A DNA stretch of 64,000 nucleotides, taken from NCBI GenBank assembly GCA_009746045.1, contig RPFO01000080.1, forward strand, positions 3,514,251 to 3,578,250, given 5' to 3'. Every line of letters begins with the position of its first letter. The stretch's first letter is position 1. Shown in pieces: positions 1-12,100 of the stretch. The translations under genes and the position numbers were made by a program. The stretch is from Mesostigma viride. Its lineage: Eukaryota > Streptophyta > Mesostigmatophyceae > Mesostigmatales > Mesostigmataceae. A model generated the notes under the pieces. That model was not told the DNA's origin and did no database searches. It was given only the letters and a program-made list of their open reading frames with translations.

Positions 1-22
1 ACTCCCAACGGAGATATGTTAC
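1..22. repeat. Edge of a MITE-like repeat cut by the window start
   Basis: The first bases (ACTCCCAACGGAGATATGTT) are the reverse complement of one arm of the hairpin element seen at 48699-48788 and of its second half-copy near 48833-48855. The rest of that copy lies outside the window, so this is probably another insertion of the same small element. Confidence 0.5.
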
Positions 23-228
23 TATTTAAGTTTAATTTTATTTTATTTGTTGAGTTTCGCTCATGTTATATATTACGCGTGAACGGGCTCAAAGGGGACC
101 GACCTGCCGGAGGTAGCGTAAGACTAGCGCTTGTCACGAGGGTACCGCACCGGCCGGCCCTTTTTGTGCCGAGGCTGGGTGTGTTTCCGGAGTGCAGGCC
201 TAGGTAGCTTCTAACGTACGTCACTGGA

Positions 229-341
229 CCTTGTACCTGCGCCAGCCGCCAGGCGTGGCGCAACTGTGATGGGCAGTCAGTACACCTTGTACCTGCGCCA
301 GCCGGCAGGCCTGCGTGGCGCAATGTGAATGATAGTCAGTA
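229..341. repeat. Two-copy 56-bp tandem duplication
   Basis: Two adjacent degenerate copies of a segment starting CCTTGTACCTGCGCCAGCC occur with a 56-bp period (starts at 229 and 285). No coding meaning is visible. It sits directly before the CCCA microsatellite. Confidence 0.7.
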
Positions 342-379
342 TTTAGAGTGGTGTAGGGGACGTAGGGAGGTCTCTTTTC

Positions 380-715
380 AGCTCCCACCCACCCACCCAC
401 CCACCCACCCACCCACCCACCCACCCACCCACCCACCCACCCACCCACCCACCCACCCACCCACCCACCCACCCACCCACCCACCCACCCACCCACCACC
501 ACCCACCCACCCACCCACCCACCCACACCCACCCACCCACCCACCCACCCACCCACCCACCACACCACCCACCCACCCACCCACCCACCCACCCACCCAC
601 CCACCCACCCACCCACCCACCCCCACCCACCCACCCACCCACCCACCCACCCACCCACCCACCCACCCACCCACCCACCCACCCACCCACCCACCCACCC
701 ACCCACCCACCCACC
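380..715. repeat. CCCA/TGGG microsatellite
   Basis: About 335 bp of almost pure CCCA repeat with a few single-base interruptions. The long open frames on both strands (Thr-His-Pro-Pro or Gly-Gly-Trp-Val repeats) are by-products of the 4-bp period and are not genes. The G-rich minus strand is the transcribed sense of the membrane-protein gene further along and could form G-rich structures. Confidence 0.95.
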
Positions 716-899
716 GACGCTGCTAAGAGGGGCAACACCTTGTGTTCGAGTATGCCGGGCCCCCAGCATGGTGCTACAATAACCAACTTGATAATGATGT
801 GCACTGAGTTCAAGGTGTGGTATAGGCTGTCCGTACAAAGCCTAGCACACAAAAATGTAAAATACATGTTTCTCTTGGTGGGAAGGAACTCAAATGGAC

Positions 900-1018
900 C
901 AAAAACAAGAAATGTATATGGGTTTATATGGGTTTACATGGGTTTATATGGGCGTACATGGGTTTATATGAGTTTATATGGGTTTATATGGGTATATATG
1001 GGTTTATATGTGTATATT
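900..1018. repeat. 12-bp ATGGGTTTATAT-type tandem repeat
   Basis: About ten degenerate units of ATGGGTTTATAT / ATGGGTTTACAT lie head to tail. There is no sign of coding use. The region 1019-1400 that follows holds nothing I recognise. Confidence 0.8.
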
Positions 1019-1411
1019 TGTGAGGCAAGTCTAATAGGTAAAGGAAGGCTCGAGCTTCCTGGTCCGAGTCTTCCAGATTCCATGCCTGTGGTGGTTGGCT
1101 CATTGATATCATGGTCACAATACTACAGTGTTCAGGCCTGCCCTAGCTGGCTCATAAATGCTGGACTCCCATGAATCTAGGGTGGGTATGTTTTAGGTAG
1201 GCATGCCATGGTAGAGTCTATTAATATATTGACATGCATGTCGTTTTGGCCACATGTGAGGCAATCCTTGCCTTCCTTTCAACACAACCTTCTTTTATTT
1301 ACCTATTAATAAACCATTACAGAGTCATACTGGCCATCAATTTCCGTATCCCTCACTGGCGTACGTCCTCCTCCAACACCATGCAGGTCACAACCATGCA
1401 ATCGTGAGCTT

Positions 1412-1440
1412 GCGTAACCTCCACTCCATGGAGGTTACGC
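1412..1440. other. Perfect 12-bp-stem hairpin
   Basis: GCGTAACCTCCA at 1412-1423 is the exact reverse complement of TGGAGGTTACGC at 1429-1440, with a 5-nt loop. No neighbouring gene gives it a clear role; it may be a small foldback remnant. Confidence 0.7.
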
Positions 1441-1566
1441 TCCAACTGTGCTCCCTACCTAGTGCGCACATGTGTTTCTCCTCATGGGTGGGGAATCCGA
1501 AGCCGGGCTATTCCTTGCCCGACTAAAACCGTACTTTCCAACCGTGCTATGTACTATTTCTAAATA

Positions 1567-1995
1567 TTCATTTCTCGTTTTCCTCCCTGCGGAAGTTCTT
1601 CTGCTCCTCGACCACCGCAGCAAAGTAGACAGGGATATTAAGCCCAATCGACTATGTATCAAGGAGACAACAATGTACAATTAATACTACTATCAACATA
1701 GAAACCTTAAATATATCAAGGAGACAACCAGCGCAGGCCAGAAATCGGGAGAATCCGTTTCCACTTGACTACGTATGTTTCAGCAGTTTCCCTTTTCCCC
1801 ATACTCACACAGCTTGTCCTCCTGCACCACCCGACAGCCCTTCTATCCCATGCCTCAGGAACCTCAACTAGTTAACGAAATCACTACCTTTGAATACTCA
1901 CTTCTCATATCCGGCACTTGCAAACGGTTTCCTCCGCAACCAAACGCTTTCCTCCGCCACCAAACGTTTTCCTCCGCCACCACCAAACAGCCTTG
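1567..1995 (-). repeat. Decayed copies of the 3' edge and donor of the exon at 2104-2237
   Basis: Read on the minus strand, at least five segments (about 1567-1622, 1801-1840, 1928-1942, 1949-1963, 1970-1990) resemble the end of the next exon, which encodes GCVVVEEENFRK followed by the donor GTGAGT. The 1801-1840 copy keeps a GTGAGTAT donor, and the sequence at 1891-1900 repeats GTGAGTATTC. Frames are broken, so these are intronic relics and not extra exons. A short copy of the CAAGGAGACAACC repeat lies among them at 1714-1757. Confidence 0.65.
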
Positions 1996-2103
1996 CTAAT
2001 CCACCCCCAACTATCCAATCAATTATAATAAACTACTCGAAGCGCTGTAATCCAAGTAAGCGCTGTTTCGTTAATATTATAAATTTTTCGCCCGAATACT
2101 CAC

Positions 2104-2237
2104 TTGCGGAAGTTTTCCTCCTCCACCACCACGCAGCCGCAGATCCAATCCTTGACCACCGGCGCGTGCTCCGGGTCCTTTGGGTCGGACTCCATGACGA
2201 TGTTGAAGGGGATCAGGTAGTTCTCGGTCAGGAACAC
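2104..2237 (-). CDS. Multi-pass membrane protein gene, exon 5 of those detected
   Basis: Acceptor CAG lies just above 2237 and donor GTGAGT at 2103-2098 on the minus strand. The exon starts in phase 0, matching the phase-0 end of the exon at 3819-3917. It encodes a hydrophilic stretch: VFLTENYLIPFNIV, then an acidic loop MESDPKDPEHAPVVKDW, then GCVVVEEENFR. This looks like a loop or tail following membrane segments. It ends with two bases of an open codon, so at least one more exon must follow, below 2104 or outside the window. I do not recognise the family. Confidence 0.7.
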
Positions 2238-2326
2238 CTGGTACAAAGGGGGGGGGGAGGAGGAAGTGAGAAGGGGGGAGGGGGAAGGGGGACGAGATAG
2301 GGAAGGGGGTGAAAGGGCATGATGAC

Positions 2327-2374
2327 GTTGAAGGGGATCAGGTAGTTCTTGGTCAGAAACACCTGCTAGCGGGG
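2327..2374 (-). repeat. Decayed upstream copy of the exon-5 acceptor and start
   Basis: On the minus strand this repeats the acceptor and first about 40 nt of the exon at 2104-2237 (GTGTTTCTGACCAAGAAC and onward) with a few changes, then runs out of similarity. G-rich purine sequence separates it from the real exon. The region 2480-3300 that follows has no recognisable gene. Confidence 0.75.
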
Positions 2375-3309
2375 GGGAGAGAGACTTGGAAAGTGGGAGG
2401 AGGAAAGTGGGAAGAACGGGGTAAGGCCGTGATGAACTCATGATGTTGGGGGAAAATAGGGGAGAGGAGGAGATCATACCATCTCCTCCTCTCCCCTATT
2501 AGAGGACTAGCCTGTCCATGCTATGCCTCGTGCTGGAAGGTATACTGCCGTCTCCTTGAACCGTTGCCACGTGATGCCATCACACGTACCTCGATCCATG
2601 CATGCAAGTAGCTATGCAACCCACGGGTCATGCAGACCGCAAAAGCCCATGAGCCAGGGCAAGCACTATGTCGGAACGATTTATGATTATCCTTTTCTAA
2701 ATACTGACTTCTGTCATCCGAACGCGAGGGACCAGCCGGGCCGCAAGGTTCGTGTGTCTGTCGTCACATCCCATGTCGCCGTCACTCAAGTTGTTGGTGG
2801 TTAGGATTTGGGTCATGCGCCTGTCGTCAGATGCCATGTCACTGTCACTCAACTTGTTGGTTGTCGGGATTTGGTTCTAAATCTACCTTGAGATACCACG
2901 TGACGACATTTGATGGCCATGCCAATTTTTAACGCCGCCACTTGCCTAATGGCAAACGCGGATGGGTAATAATAGGCACCGGCAAGAGCCATGCACCATG
3001 ATCTGGCCAGACAAAAGTGTCTGCAACCAGAGCTAGACCCACACCTACAAAATCCCCGAAATCAGATCTAGAGGATACCTGTGCTGACCGTGCACTTTAG
3101 CCTAGGATGACCGTGCACTTAAACGCACACAAGGCCGGGCGTGGCGCCGGAATCGAGCGAGTACGAGAACCAACCCGTCCCCTTTATTTCCTGGCCTCAT
3201 AACAGCAGACAAAGTGGTGCCAACTGCTCAGTGCTGCCAACCGACAAAGCCGCCAGCCTCATGACAATAGACAATAGACACAACAGCTCTGGTCAACAGG
3301 CGGGCTCAG

Positions 3310-3366
3310 GGGGGCCCGTGATGAAGTCAGCGACCATGAAGATGACCACCACAACCGAGATGATCA
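3310..3366 (-). repeat. Decayed downstream copy of the exon-4 end
   Basis: On the minus strand the segment resembles the last part of the exon at 3819-3917 (ISMVIFMVMRYMP), reading ISVVVVIFMVADFITG in one frame. No good acceptor precedes it. A genuine alternative exon cannot be excluded, but placement fits the pattern of repeated exon edges seen at the other exons. Confidence 0.5.
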
Positions 3367-3379
3367 GTGACTAGGACCA

Positions 3380-3558
3380 TCACCCCCCCCCCCCCCCCAC
3401 CCACCCCACCCCCCCCCCCCCCCACCCCCACCCCCACCCCCACCCCACCCCCACCCACCCCCACCCCCACCCCACCCACCACACCCCCCACCCACCCACC
3501 CACCCACCCCACCCCACCCCACCCCACCCCACCCACCCCCCATCCACCCACCCACCCA

Positions 3559-3624
<66 letters not shown>

Positions 3625-3780
3625 GCAACCCCCACCCCACCCACCCCACCCACCCCCCCCACCCCCCCCCACCCCACCCCCCCCACCCCACCCCCACCCC
3701 ACCCCACACCCCCCACCCTCACCTCACCCCCACCACCACCCCCACCATCCCCCCCACCCACCCACCACCACAAACGTCCC
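3380..3780. repeat. C/A-rich microsatellite with an AC core
   Basis: Poly-C runs broken by single A residues flank a perfect AC dinucleotide run of about 60 bp near 3563-3622. Open frames across it (Pro/Thr/His or Gly/Trp/Val repeats) are artefacts of composition. It lies in the intron downstream of the exon at 3819-3917. Confidence 0.95.
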
Positions 3781-3818
3781 GCGACCACACGCATGCTAGT
3801 GCTGGTGCCGCCACGCAC

Positions 3819-3917
3819 CGGCATGTAGCGCATGACCATGAAGATGACCATCGAGATCATCGGGTAGACCATCTCAAAGGACGCGTCGCCGTTGCGCAGG
3901 AATGCCAGCGAGCAGAG
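3819..3917 (-). CDS. Multi-pass membrane protein gene, exon 4 of those detected
   Basis: This 99-nt exon of exactly 33 codons begins after acceptor GGCAG (AG at 3919-3918) and ends before donor GTGCGT at 3818. Both ends are phase 0, matching exon 3 upstream and exon 5 downstream. It starts LCSLAFLRNGDASFEM and then forms a hydrophobic, Met-rich segment (MVYPMISMVIFMVMRYMP) that should cross the membrane. The acceptor-side sequence is repeated several times further up the intron. Confidence 0.75.
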
Positions 3918-3984
3918 CTGCCACCAGTAACAGTCCAAAGATAAAGACACACAAATTGAAGGATTTTAAAACATGAGGTTATTG

Positions 3985-4632
3985 AAGCACTGGGGGGCAG
4001 AGCTGTCACCCTCAGAGGCCGCCCACACGGTCACCCACAATGGGCGGAGAATATAACACACAAAGTGAAAGGAGGGTGTGAACTTGGTGAGGTCAGTAAA
4101 GCACCAGGGAGAAGAGTTGTCACATTGAGGGCAAGGTAGGTGCTGCCACCTGCCACGGTCACATGAAGGGCACGGCAGGTGCTGTCACCTATAACGGTCA
4201 CATGAAGGGCAAGTTAGGGGGGGTGATGGATTGTGGGAACAGATTGTGTATGTCCAAAGCCAGAAGGTAACAGAGGTGAACAAGGCGACGGGGAGCAGAG
4301 TTGCCACCCACAGTGGCGCGAGCAGACTACAGGAGCAGACAAATAGGGGATCCATTCATGCATTCATTCGTTCAGGCGCCTCGGTTGGGAGAGTCACGGG
4401 GTTCCAGCTTTTTTAATAGGTACCTTTCATCCCATCAGGTAAGGGATGAGGCATACTTACTACGATACACAAACAAGGGCGGGTCATGAATTTGACAGGG
4501 AGCTCAGCTGCCACTCGAAAACAGGCGGAAGAGATGAAAGATGCGAGCGTTTTGCGAACATGGGCACACCGTTAGCAAACAGATCATCGCAGTGGGCACC
4601 CGATCCATGGACGGCAGAGCTGCCCTAAGGCG
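3985..4632 (-). repeat. Array of decayed copies of the exon-4 acceptor
   Basis: On the minus strand, five segments near 3988-4010, 4100-4125, 4290-4316, 4500-4525 and 4608-4630 match the acceptor and first bases of the exon at 3819-3917 (GTGGCAG|CTCTGCTC), for example GTGGCAACTCTGCTCC near 4300. Each is followed by unrelated sequence and not by a full exon. Confidence 0.65.
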
Positions 4633-4687
4633 CAGCCGCCGCACCAGTACCACATAGTTTTGGTTTCTGATCCCATAGTGTGGCAAG

Positions 4688-4712
4688 GACACCCGATGGG
4701 TCGCACCGCCAT
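4688..4712 (-). repeat. Decayed copy of the exon-3 end
   Basis: The minus strand reads GGGCATTGTCACCATGGCGG then TGCGACC. It matches the end of the exon at 5696-5787 (GGGCATCTTCACCATGGCG before donor GTGCGT), including the donor. Confidence 0.7.
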
Positions 4713-4884
4713 GGTGACAATGCCCACAGCCCCCCCCCACACACACACCCCTCCCTTTTCCAACTTTAATGCCGGGAAAGGGATAATGCCCTGTTAAGGT
4801 GACAATGCCCTGTAAACGTGGGTGCGAAGCAACCGCATGAACATGTCATCCGCACACACACGCACTGCAGGGTGACAATGGTCC

Positions 4885-5508
4885 GGACCTGTTGGCCCGT
4901 TGAATATGCTGCGGTTCAACCACTCTGTTCCAGTTGAATATGCTGTTGGCCCGTTGAATATGCTGCGGTTCAACCACTCTGTTCCAGTGGTTGCGAAGCT
5001 GTTGGCCCGTTGAACATGCTGTGGTTCAACCACTCTGTTCCAGTGGCTGCGAAGCCGTTGGCCCGTTGAACATGCTGCGGTTCAACCACTCTGTTCCAGT
5101 GGCTGCGAAGCCGTTGGCCCGTTGAACATGCTGTGGTTCAACCACTCTGTTCCAGTGGCTGCGAAGCCGTTGGCCCGTTGAACATGCTGTGGTTCAACCA
5201 CTCTGTTCCAGTGGCTGCGAAGCCGTTGGCCCGTTGAACATGCTGTGGTTCAACCACTCTGCTCCAGTGGCTGCGAAGCCGTTGGCCCGTTGAACATGCT
5301 GTGGTTCAACCACTCTGTTCCAGTGGCTGCGAAGCCGTTGGCCCGTTGAACATGCTGTGGTTCAACCACTCTGTTCCAGTGGCTGCGAAGCCGTTGGCCC
5401 GTTGAACATGCTGTGGTTCAACCACTCTGTTCCAGTTGAATATGTCGTTGGCCCGTTGAACATGCTGTGGTTCAACCACTCTGTTCCAGTGGCTGCGAAG
5501 CCGTTGCA
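4885..5508. repeat. 56-bp minisatellite, about 11 units
   Basis: Units beginning CCGTTGGCCCGTTGAA recur at 5055, 5111, 5167, 5223, 5279, 5335 and 5391, exactly 56 bp apart, with shorter and variant units at both ends. The middle units are nearly identical, differing at one or two sites. 56 is not a multiple of 3, so the open frames here are incidental. The array lies inside the intron between exons 3 and 4 of the membrane-protein gene. Confidence 0.95.
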
Positions 5509-5695
5509 CGATAACCCCACATGTTGACCACCCAACTCCACAGTAATCTTGCCCTGCCCCCACCCCTTCCATGGCAAAACGGGCGCTCATGCCACGATGC
5601 CCCAGACGACACACGATTGAACTCGCGGGGTTTGACTATTCCATCAAGGTGGTTGTGAAGAGTTTTAGCACGACACCGAGAAAACATCCACGCAC

Positions 5696-5787
5696 CGCCA
5701 TGGTGAAGATGCCCCAAACGACGCCCGAGTACCAGATGGGGTAGTTGGCAAAGTCGATGACGACCCCGCGCCGCAGCAGCTTGTAGT
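5696..5787 (-). CDS. Multi-pass membrane protein gene, exon 3 of those detected
   Basis: This exon follows acceptor GCAG (AG at 5789-5788) and ends before donor GTGCGTGG at 5695. Its first two bases complete a codon left open by one base at the end of exon 2, giving Tyr. It then reads YKLLRRGVVIDFANY followed by PIWYSGVVWGIFTMA, a basic patch plus a hydrophobic segment consistent with a short loop entering a transmembrane helix. The 8.2-kb intron before it is mostly the 45-bp minisatellite. Confidence 0.75.
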
Positions 5788-5917
5788 CTGCATGGCACAA
5801 GGGACAATAGCGACCGGAAGAACAGGGGGATGTGATGATAGGATGTAACCACATGAGCGTGCTTATATACTCGACTGTACAAACATAAGCACAGAGACCG
5901 TGTAATATGTGCAATGG

Positions 5918-5946
5918 CCACCGCAGCTTGTAGACCGGCGCGAGGG
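5918..5946 (-). repeat. Decayed copy of the exon-3 acceptor
   Basis: On the minus strand CCGGTCTACAAGCTGCGGTG resembles the acceptor-proximal start of the exon at 5696-5787 (GCAGACTACAAGCTGCTGCGG), about 130 bp upstream of it. Homology fades on both sides. Confidence 0.55.
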
Positions 5947-6144
5947 AAAACTACAGGGGAAGGGCACGGGAATGTGCAGACTCGGTCATTCCTTCATCGC
6001 CACCACTTTTAGCCTGGAACACCACGAGAGAAAAGGCCAAGTCATCGTCACATTCTTTACATTATGATGAGATCATCTTCATGTGCTTTATATATTACAT
6101 CAAATCACCGTCATGTGCTTTACATATGGCTGCTCGCACACGCA

Positions 6145-9100
6145 TGATTCACTCACAACCCTAGTAGTCATACCTAATCCTTGTATTCACGATTCACTCA
6201 CAACCCTAGTGGTCATACCTGATCCTTGTATTCACGATTCACTCACAACCCTAGTGGTCATACCTGATCCTTGTATTCACGATTCACTCACAACCCTAGT
6301 GGTCATACCTGATCCTTGTATTCACTCACAACCCTAGTAGTCATACCTAATCCTTGTATTCACGATTCACTCACAACCCTAGTGGTCATACCTAATCCTT
6401 GTATTCACGATTCACTCACAACCCTAGTGGTCATACCTGATCCTTGTATTCACGATTCACTCACAACCCTAGTGGTCATACCTAATCCTTGTATTCACGA
6501 TTCACTCACAACCCTAGTGGTCATACCTGATCCTTGTATTCACGATTCACTCACAACCCTAGTGGTCATACCTGATCCTTGTATTCACGATTCACTCACA
6601 ACCCTAGTGGTCATACCTGATCCTTGTATTCACGATTCACTCACAACCCTAGTGGTCATACCTGATCCTTGTATTCACGATTCACTCACAACCCTAGTGG
6701 TCATACCTTATCCTTGTATTCACGATTCACTCACAACCCTAGTGGTCATACCTGATCCTTGTATTCACGATTCACTCACAACCCTAGTGGTCATACCTGA
6801 TCCTTGTATTCACTCACAACCCTAGTGGTCATACCTGATCCTTGTATTCACGATTCACTCACAACCCTAGTGGTCATACCTGATCCTTGTATTCACGATT
6901 CACTCACAACCCTAGTGGTCATACCTGATCCTTGTATTCACTCACAACCCTAGTAGTCATACCTAATCCTTGTATTCACGATTCACTCACAACCCTAGTG
7001 GTCATACCTGATCCTTGTTTTCACGATTCACTCACAACCCTAGTGGTCATACCTAATCCTTGTATTCACGATTCACTCACAACCCTAGTGGTCATACCTG
7101 ATCCTTGTATTCACGATTCACTCACAACCCTAGTGGTCATACCTAATCCTTGTATTCACTCACAACCCTAGTGGTCATACCTGATCCTTGTATTCACGAT
7201 TCACTCACAACCCTAGTGGTCATACCTGATCCTTGTATTCACGATTCACTCACAACCCTAGTGGTCATACCTGATCCTTGTATTCACTCACAACCCTAGT
7301 AGTCATACCTAATCCTTGTATTCACGATTCACTCACAACCCTAGTGGTCATACCTGATCCTTGTATTCACGATTCACTCACAACCCTAGTGGTCATACCT
7401 AATCCTTGTATTCACTCACAACCCTAGTGGTCATACCTGATCCTTGTATTCACGATTCACTCACAACCCTAGTGGTCATACCTGATCCTTGTATTCACGA
7501 TTCACTCACAACCCTAGTGGTCATACCTGATCCTTGTATTCACTCACAACCCTAGTAGTCATACCTAATCCTTGTATTCACGATTCACTCACAACCCTAG
7601 TGGTCATACCTAATCCTTGTATTCACGATTCACTCACAACCCTAGTGGTCATACCTGATCCTTGTATTCACGATTCACTCACAACCCTAGTGGTCATACC
7701 TGATCCTTGTATTCACGATTCACTCACAACCCTAGTGGTCATACCTGATCCTTGTATTCACGATTCACTCACAACCCTAGTGGTCATACCTGATCCTTGT
7801 ATTCACGATTCACTCACAACCCTAGTAGTCATACCTAATCCTTGTATTCACGATTCTCTCACAACCCTAGTGGTCATACCTGATCCTTGTATTCACGATT
7901 CACTCACAACCCTAGTGGTCATACCTGATCCTTGTATTCACGATTCACTCACAACCCTAGTGGTCATACCTGATCCTTGTATTCACGATTCACTCACAAC
8001 CCTAGTGGTCATACCTAATCCTTGTATTCACGATTCACTCACAACCCTAGTGGTCATACCTGATCCTTGTATTCACTCACAACCCTAGTGGTCATACCTG
8101 ATCCTTGTATTCACGATTCACTCACAACCCTAGTGGTCATACCTGATCCTTGTATTCACGATTCACTCACAACCCTAGTGGTCATACCTGATCCTTGTAT
8201 TCACTCACAACCCTAGTAGTCATACCTAATCCTTGTATTCACGATTCACTCACAACCCTAGTGGTCATACCTGATCCTTGTTTTCACGATTCACTCACAA
8301 CCCTAGTGGTCATACCTAATCCTTGTATTCACGATTCACTCACAACCCTAGTGGTCATACCTGATCCTTGTATTCACTCACAACCCTAGTGGTCATACCT
8401 GATCCTTGTATTCACGATTCACTCACAACCCTAGCGGTCATACCTGATCCTTGTATTCACGATTCACTCACAACCCTAGTGGTCATACCTGATCCTTGTA
8501 TTCACTCACAACCCTAGTAGTCATACCTAATCCTTGTATTCACGATTCACTCACAACCCTAGTGGTCATACCTGATCCTTGTTTTCACGATTCACTCACA
8601 ACCCTAGTGGTCATACCTAATCCTTGTATTCACGATTCACTCACAACCCTAGTGGTCATACCTGATCCTTGTATTCACTCACAACCCTAGTGGTCATACC
8701 TGATCCTTGTATTCACGATTCACTCACAACCCTAGTGGTCATACCTGATCCTTGTATTCACGATTCACTCACAACCCTAGTGGTCATACCTGATCCTTGT
8801 ATTCACTCACAACCCTAGTGTCATACCTAATCCTTGTATTCACGATTCACTCACAACCCTAGTGGTCATACCTGATCCTTGTATTCACGATTCACTCACA
8901 ACCCTAGTGGTCATACCTGATCCTTGTATTCACTCACAACCCTAGTAGTCATACCTAATCCTTGTATTCACGATTCACTCACAACCCTAGTGGTCATACC
9001 TGATCCTTGTATTCACGATTCACTCACAACCCTAGTGGTCATACCTAATCCTTGTATTCACGATTCTCTCACAACCCTAGTGGTCATACCTGATCCTTGT

Positions 9101-12100
9101 ATTCACGATTCACTCACAACCCTAGTGGTCATACCTAATCCTTGTATTCACGATTCACTCACAACCCTAGTGGTCATACCTGATCCTTGTATTCACGATT
9201 CACTCACAACCCTAGTGGTCATACCTAATCCTTGTATTCACTCACAACCCTAGTGGTCATGCCTAATCCTTGTATTCACGATTCACTCACAACCCTAGTG
9301 GTCATACCTGATCCTTGTATTCACTCACAACCCTAGTGGTCATACCTAATCCTTGTATTCACGATTCACTCACAACCCTAGTGGTCATACCTAATCCTTG
9401 TATTCACGATTCACTCACAACCCTAGTGGTCATACCTAATCCTTGTATTCACGATTCACTCACAACCCTAGTGGTCATACCTGATCCTTGTATTCACGAT
9501 TCTCTCACAACCCTAGTGGTCATACCTGATCCTTGTATTCACGATTCACTCACAACCCTAGTGGTCATACCTAATCCTTGTATTCACTCACAACCCTAGT
9601 GGTCATACCTGATCCTTGTATTCACGATTCACTCACAACCCTAGTGGTCATACCTAATCCTTGTATTCACGATTCTCTCACAACCCTAGTGGTCATACCT
9701 GATCCTTGTATTCACGATTCACTCACAACCCTAGTGGTCATACCTAATCCTTCTATTCACTCACAACCCTAGTGGTCATACCTAATCCTTGTATTCACTC
9801 ACAACCCTAGTGGTCATACCTAATCCTTGTATTCACGATTCACTCACAACCCTAGTGGTCATACCTGATCCTTGTATTCACGATTCACTCACAACCCTAG
9901 TGGTCATACCTGATCCTTGTATTCACTCACAACCCTAGTAGTCATACCTAATCCTTGTATTCACGATTCACTCACAACCCTAGTGGTCATACCTAATCCT
10001 TGTATTCACGATTCACTCACAACCCTAGTGGTCATACCTGATCCTTGTATTCACGATTCACTCACAACCCTAGTGGTCATACCTAATCCTTGTATTGACT
10101 CACAACCCTAGTGGTCATACCTGATCCTTGTATTCACGATTCACTCACAACCCTAGTGGTCATACCTAATCCTTGTATTCACGATTCACTCACAACCCTA
10201 GTGGTCATACCTGATCCTTGTATTCACGATTCACTCACAACCCTAGTGGTCATACCTGATCCTTGTATTCACTCACAACCCTAGTAGTCATACCTAATCC
10301 TTGTATTCACGATTCACTCACAACCCTAGTGGTCATACCTGATCCTTGTTTTCACGATTCACTCACAACCCTAGTGGTCATACCTAATCCTTGTATTCAC
10401 GATTCACTCACAACCCTAGTGGTCATACCTGATCCTTGTATTCACGATTCACTCACAACCCTAGTGGTCATACCTAATCCTTGTATTCACGATTCTCTCA
10501 CAACCCTAGTGGTCATACCTGATCCTTGTATTCACGATTCACTCACAACCCTAGTGGTCATACCTAATCCTTGTATTCACGATTCACTCACAACCCTAGT
10601 GGTCATACCTGATCCTTGTATTCACGATTCACTCACAACCCTAGTAGTCATACCTAATCCTTGTATTCACGATTCACTCACAACCCTAGTGGTCATACCT
10701 GATCCTTGTATTCACGATTCACTCACAACCCTAGTGGTCATACCTGATCCTTGTATTCACTCACAACCCTAGTAGTCATACCTAATCCTTGTATTCACGA
10801 TTCACTCACAACCCTAGTGGTCATACCTGATCCTTGTTTTCACGATTCACTCACAACCCTAGTGGTCATACCTAATCCTTGTATTCACGATTCACTCACA
10901 ACCCTAGTGGTCATACCTGATCCTTGTATTCACGATTCACTCACAACCCTAGTGGTCATACCTAATCCTTGTATTCACGATTCTCTCACAACCCTAGTGG
11001 TCATACCTGATCCTTGTATTCACGATTCACTCACAACCCTAGTGGTCATACCTAATCCTTGTATTCACGATTCTCTCACAACCCTAGTGGTCATACCTGA
11101 TCCTTGTATTCACGATTCACTCACAACCCTAGTGGTCATACCTAATCCTTGTATTCACGATTCACTCACAACCCTAGTGGTCATACCTGATCCTTGTATT
11201 CACGATTCACTCACAACCCTAGTAGTCATACCTAATCCTTGTATTCACGATTCACTCACAACCCTAGTGGTCATACCTGATCCTTGTATTCACGATTCAC
11301 TCACAACCCTAGTGGTCATACCTGATCCTTGTATTCACTCACAACCCTAGTAGTCATACCTAATCCTTGTATTCACGATTCACTCACAACCCTAGTGGTC
11401 ATACCTGATCCTTGTATTCACGATTCACTCACAACCCTAGTGGTCATACCTGATCCTTGTATTCACGATTCACTCACAACCCTAGTGGTCATACCTGATC
11501 CTTGTATTCACTCACAACCCTAGTAGTCATACCTAATCCTTGTATTCACGATTCACTCACAACCCTAGTGGTCATACCTGATCCTTGTATTCACGATTCT
11601 CTCACAACCCTAGTGGTCATACCTGATCCTTGTATTCACGATTCACTCACAACCCTAGTGGTCATACCTGATCCTTGTATTCACGATTCACTCACAACCC
11701 TAGTGGTCATACCTGATCCTTGTATTCACGATTCACTCACAACCCTAGTGGTCATACCTAATCCTTGTATTCACGATTCACTCACAACCCTAGTGGTCAT
11801 ACCTGATCCTTGTATTCACTCACAACCCTAGTGGTCATACCTGATCCTTGTATTCACGATTCACTCACAACCCTAGTGGTCATACCTGATCCTTGTATTC
11901 ACGATTCACTCACAACCCTAGTGGTCATACCTGATCCTTGTATTCACGATTCACTCACAACCCTAGTAGTCATACCTAATCCTTGTATTCACGATTCACT
12001 CACAACCCTAGTGGTCATACCTGATCCTTGTTTTCACGATTCACTCACAACCCTAGTGGTCATACCTAATCCTTGTATTCACGATTCACTCACAACCCTA

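Noticed and set aside
325-726. Thr-His-Pro-Pro and Gly-Gly-Trp-Val proteins
   Set aside because: Pure CCCA microsatellite, open in all frames on both strands.
3327-3950. Single 207-residue membrane protein ORF through the AC/C-rich tract
   Set aside because: Only the last 33 codons form a real exon; the rest is microsatellite read-through.
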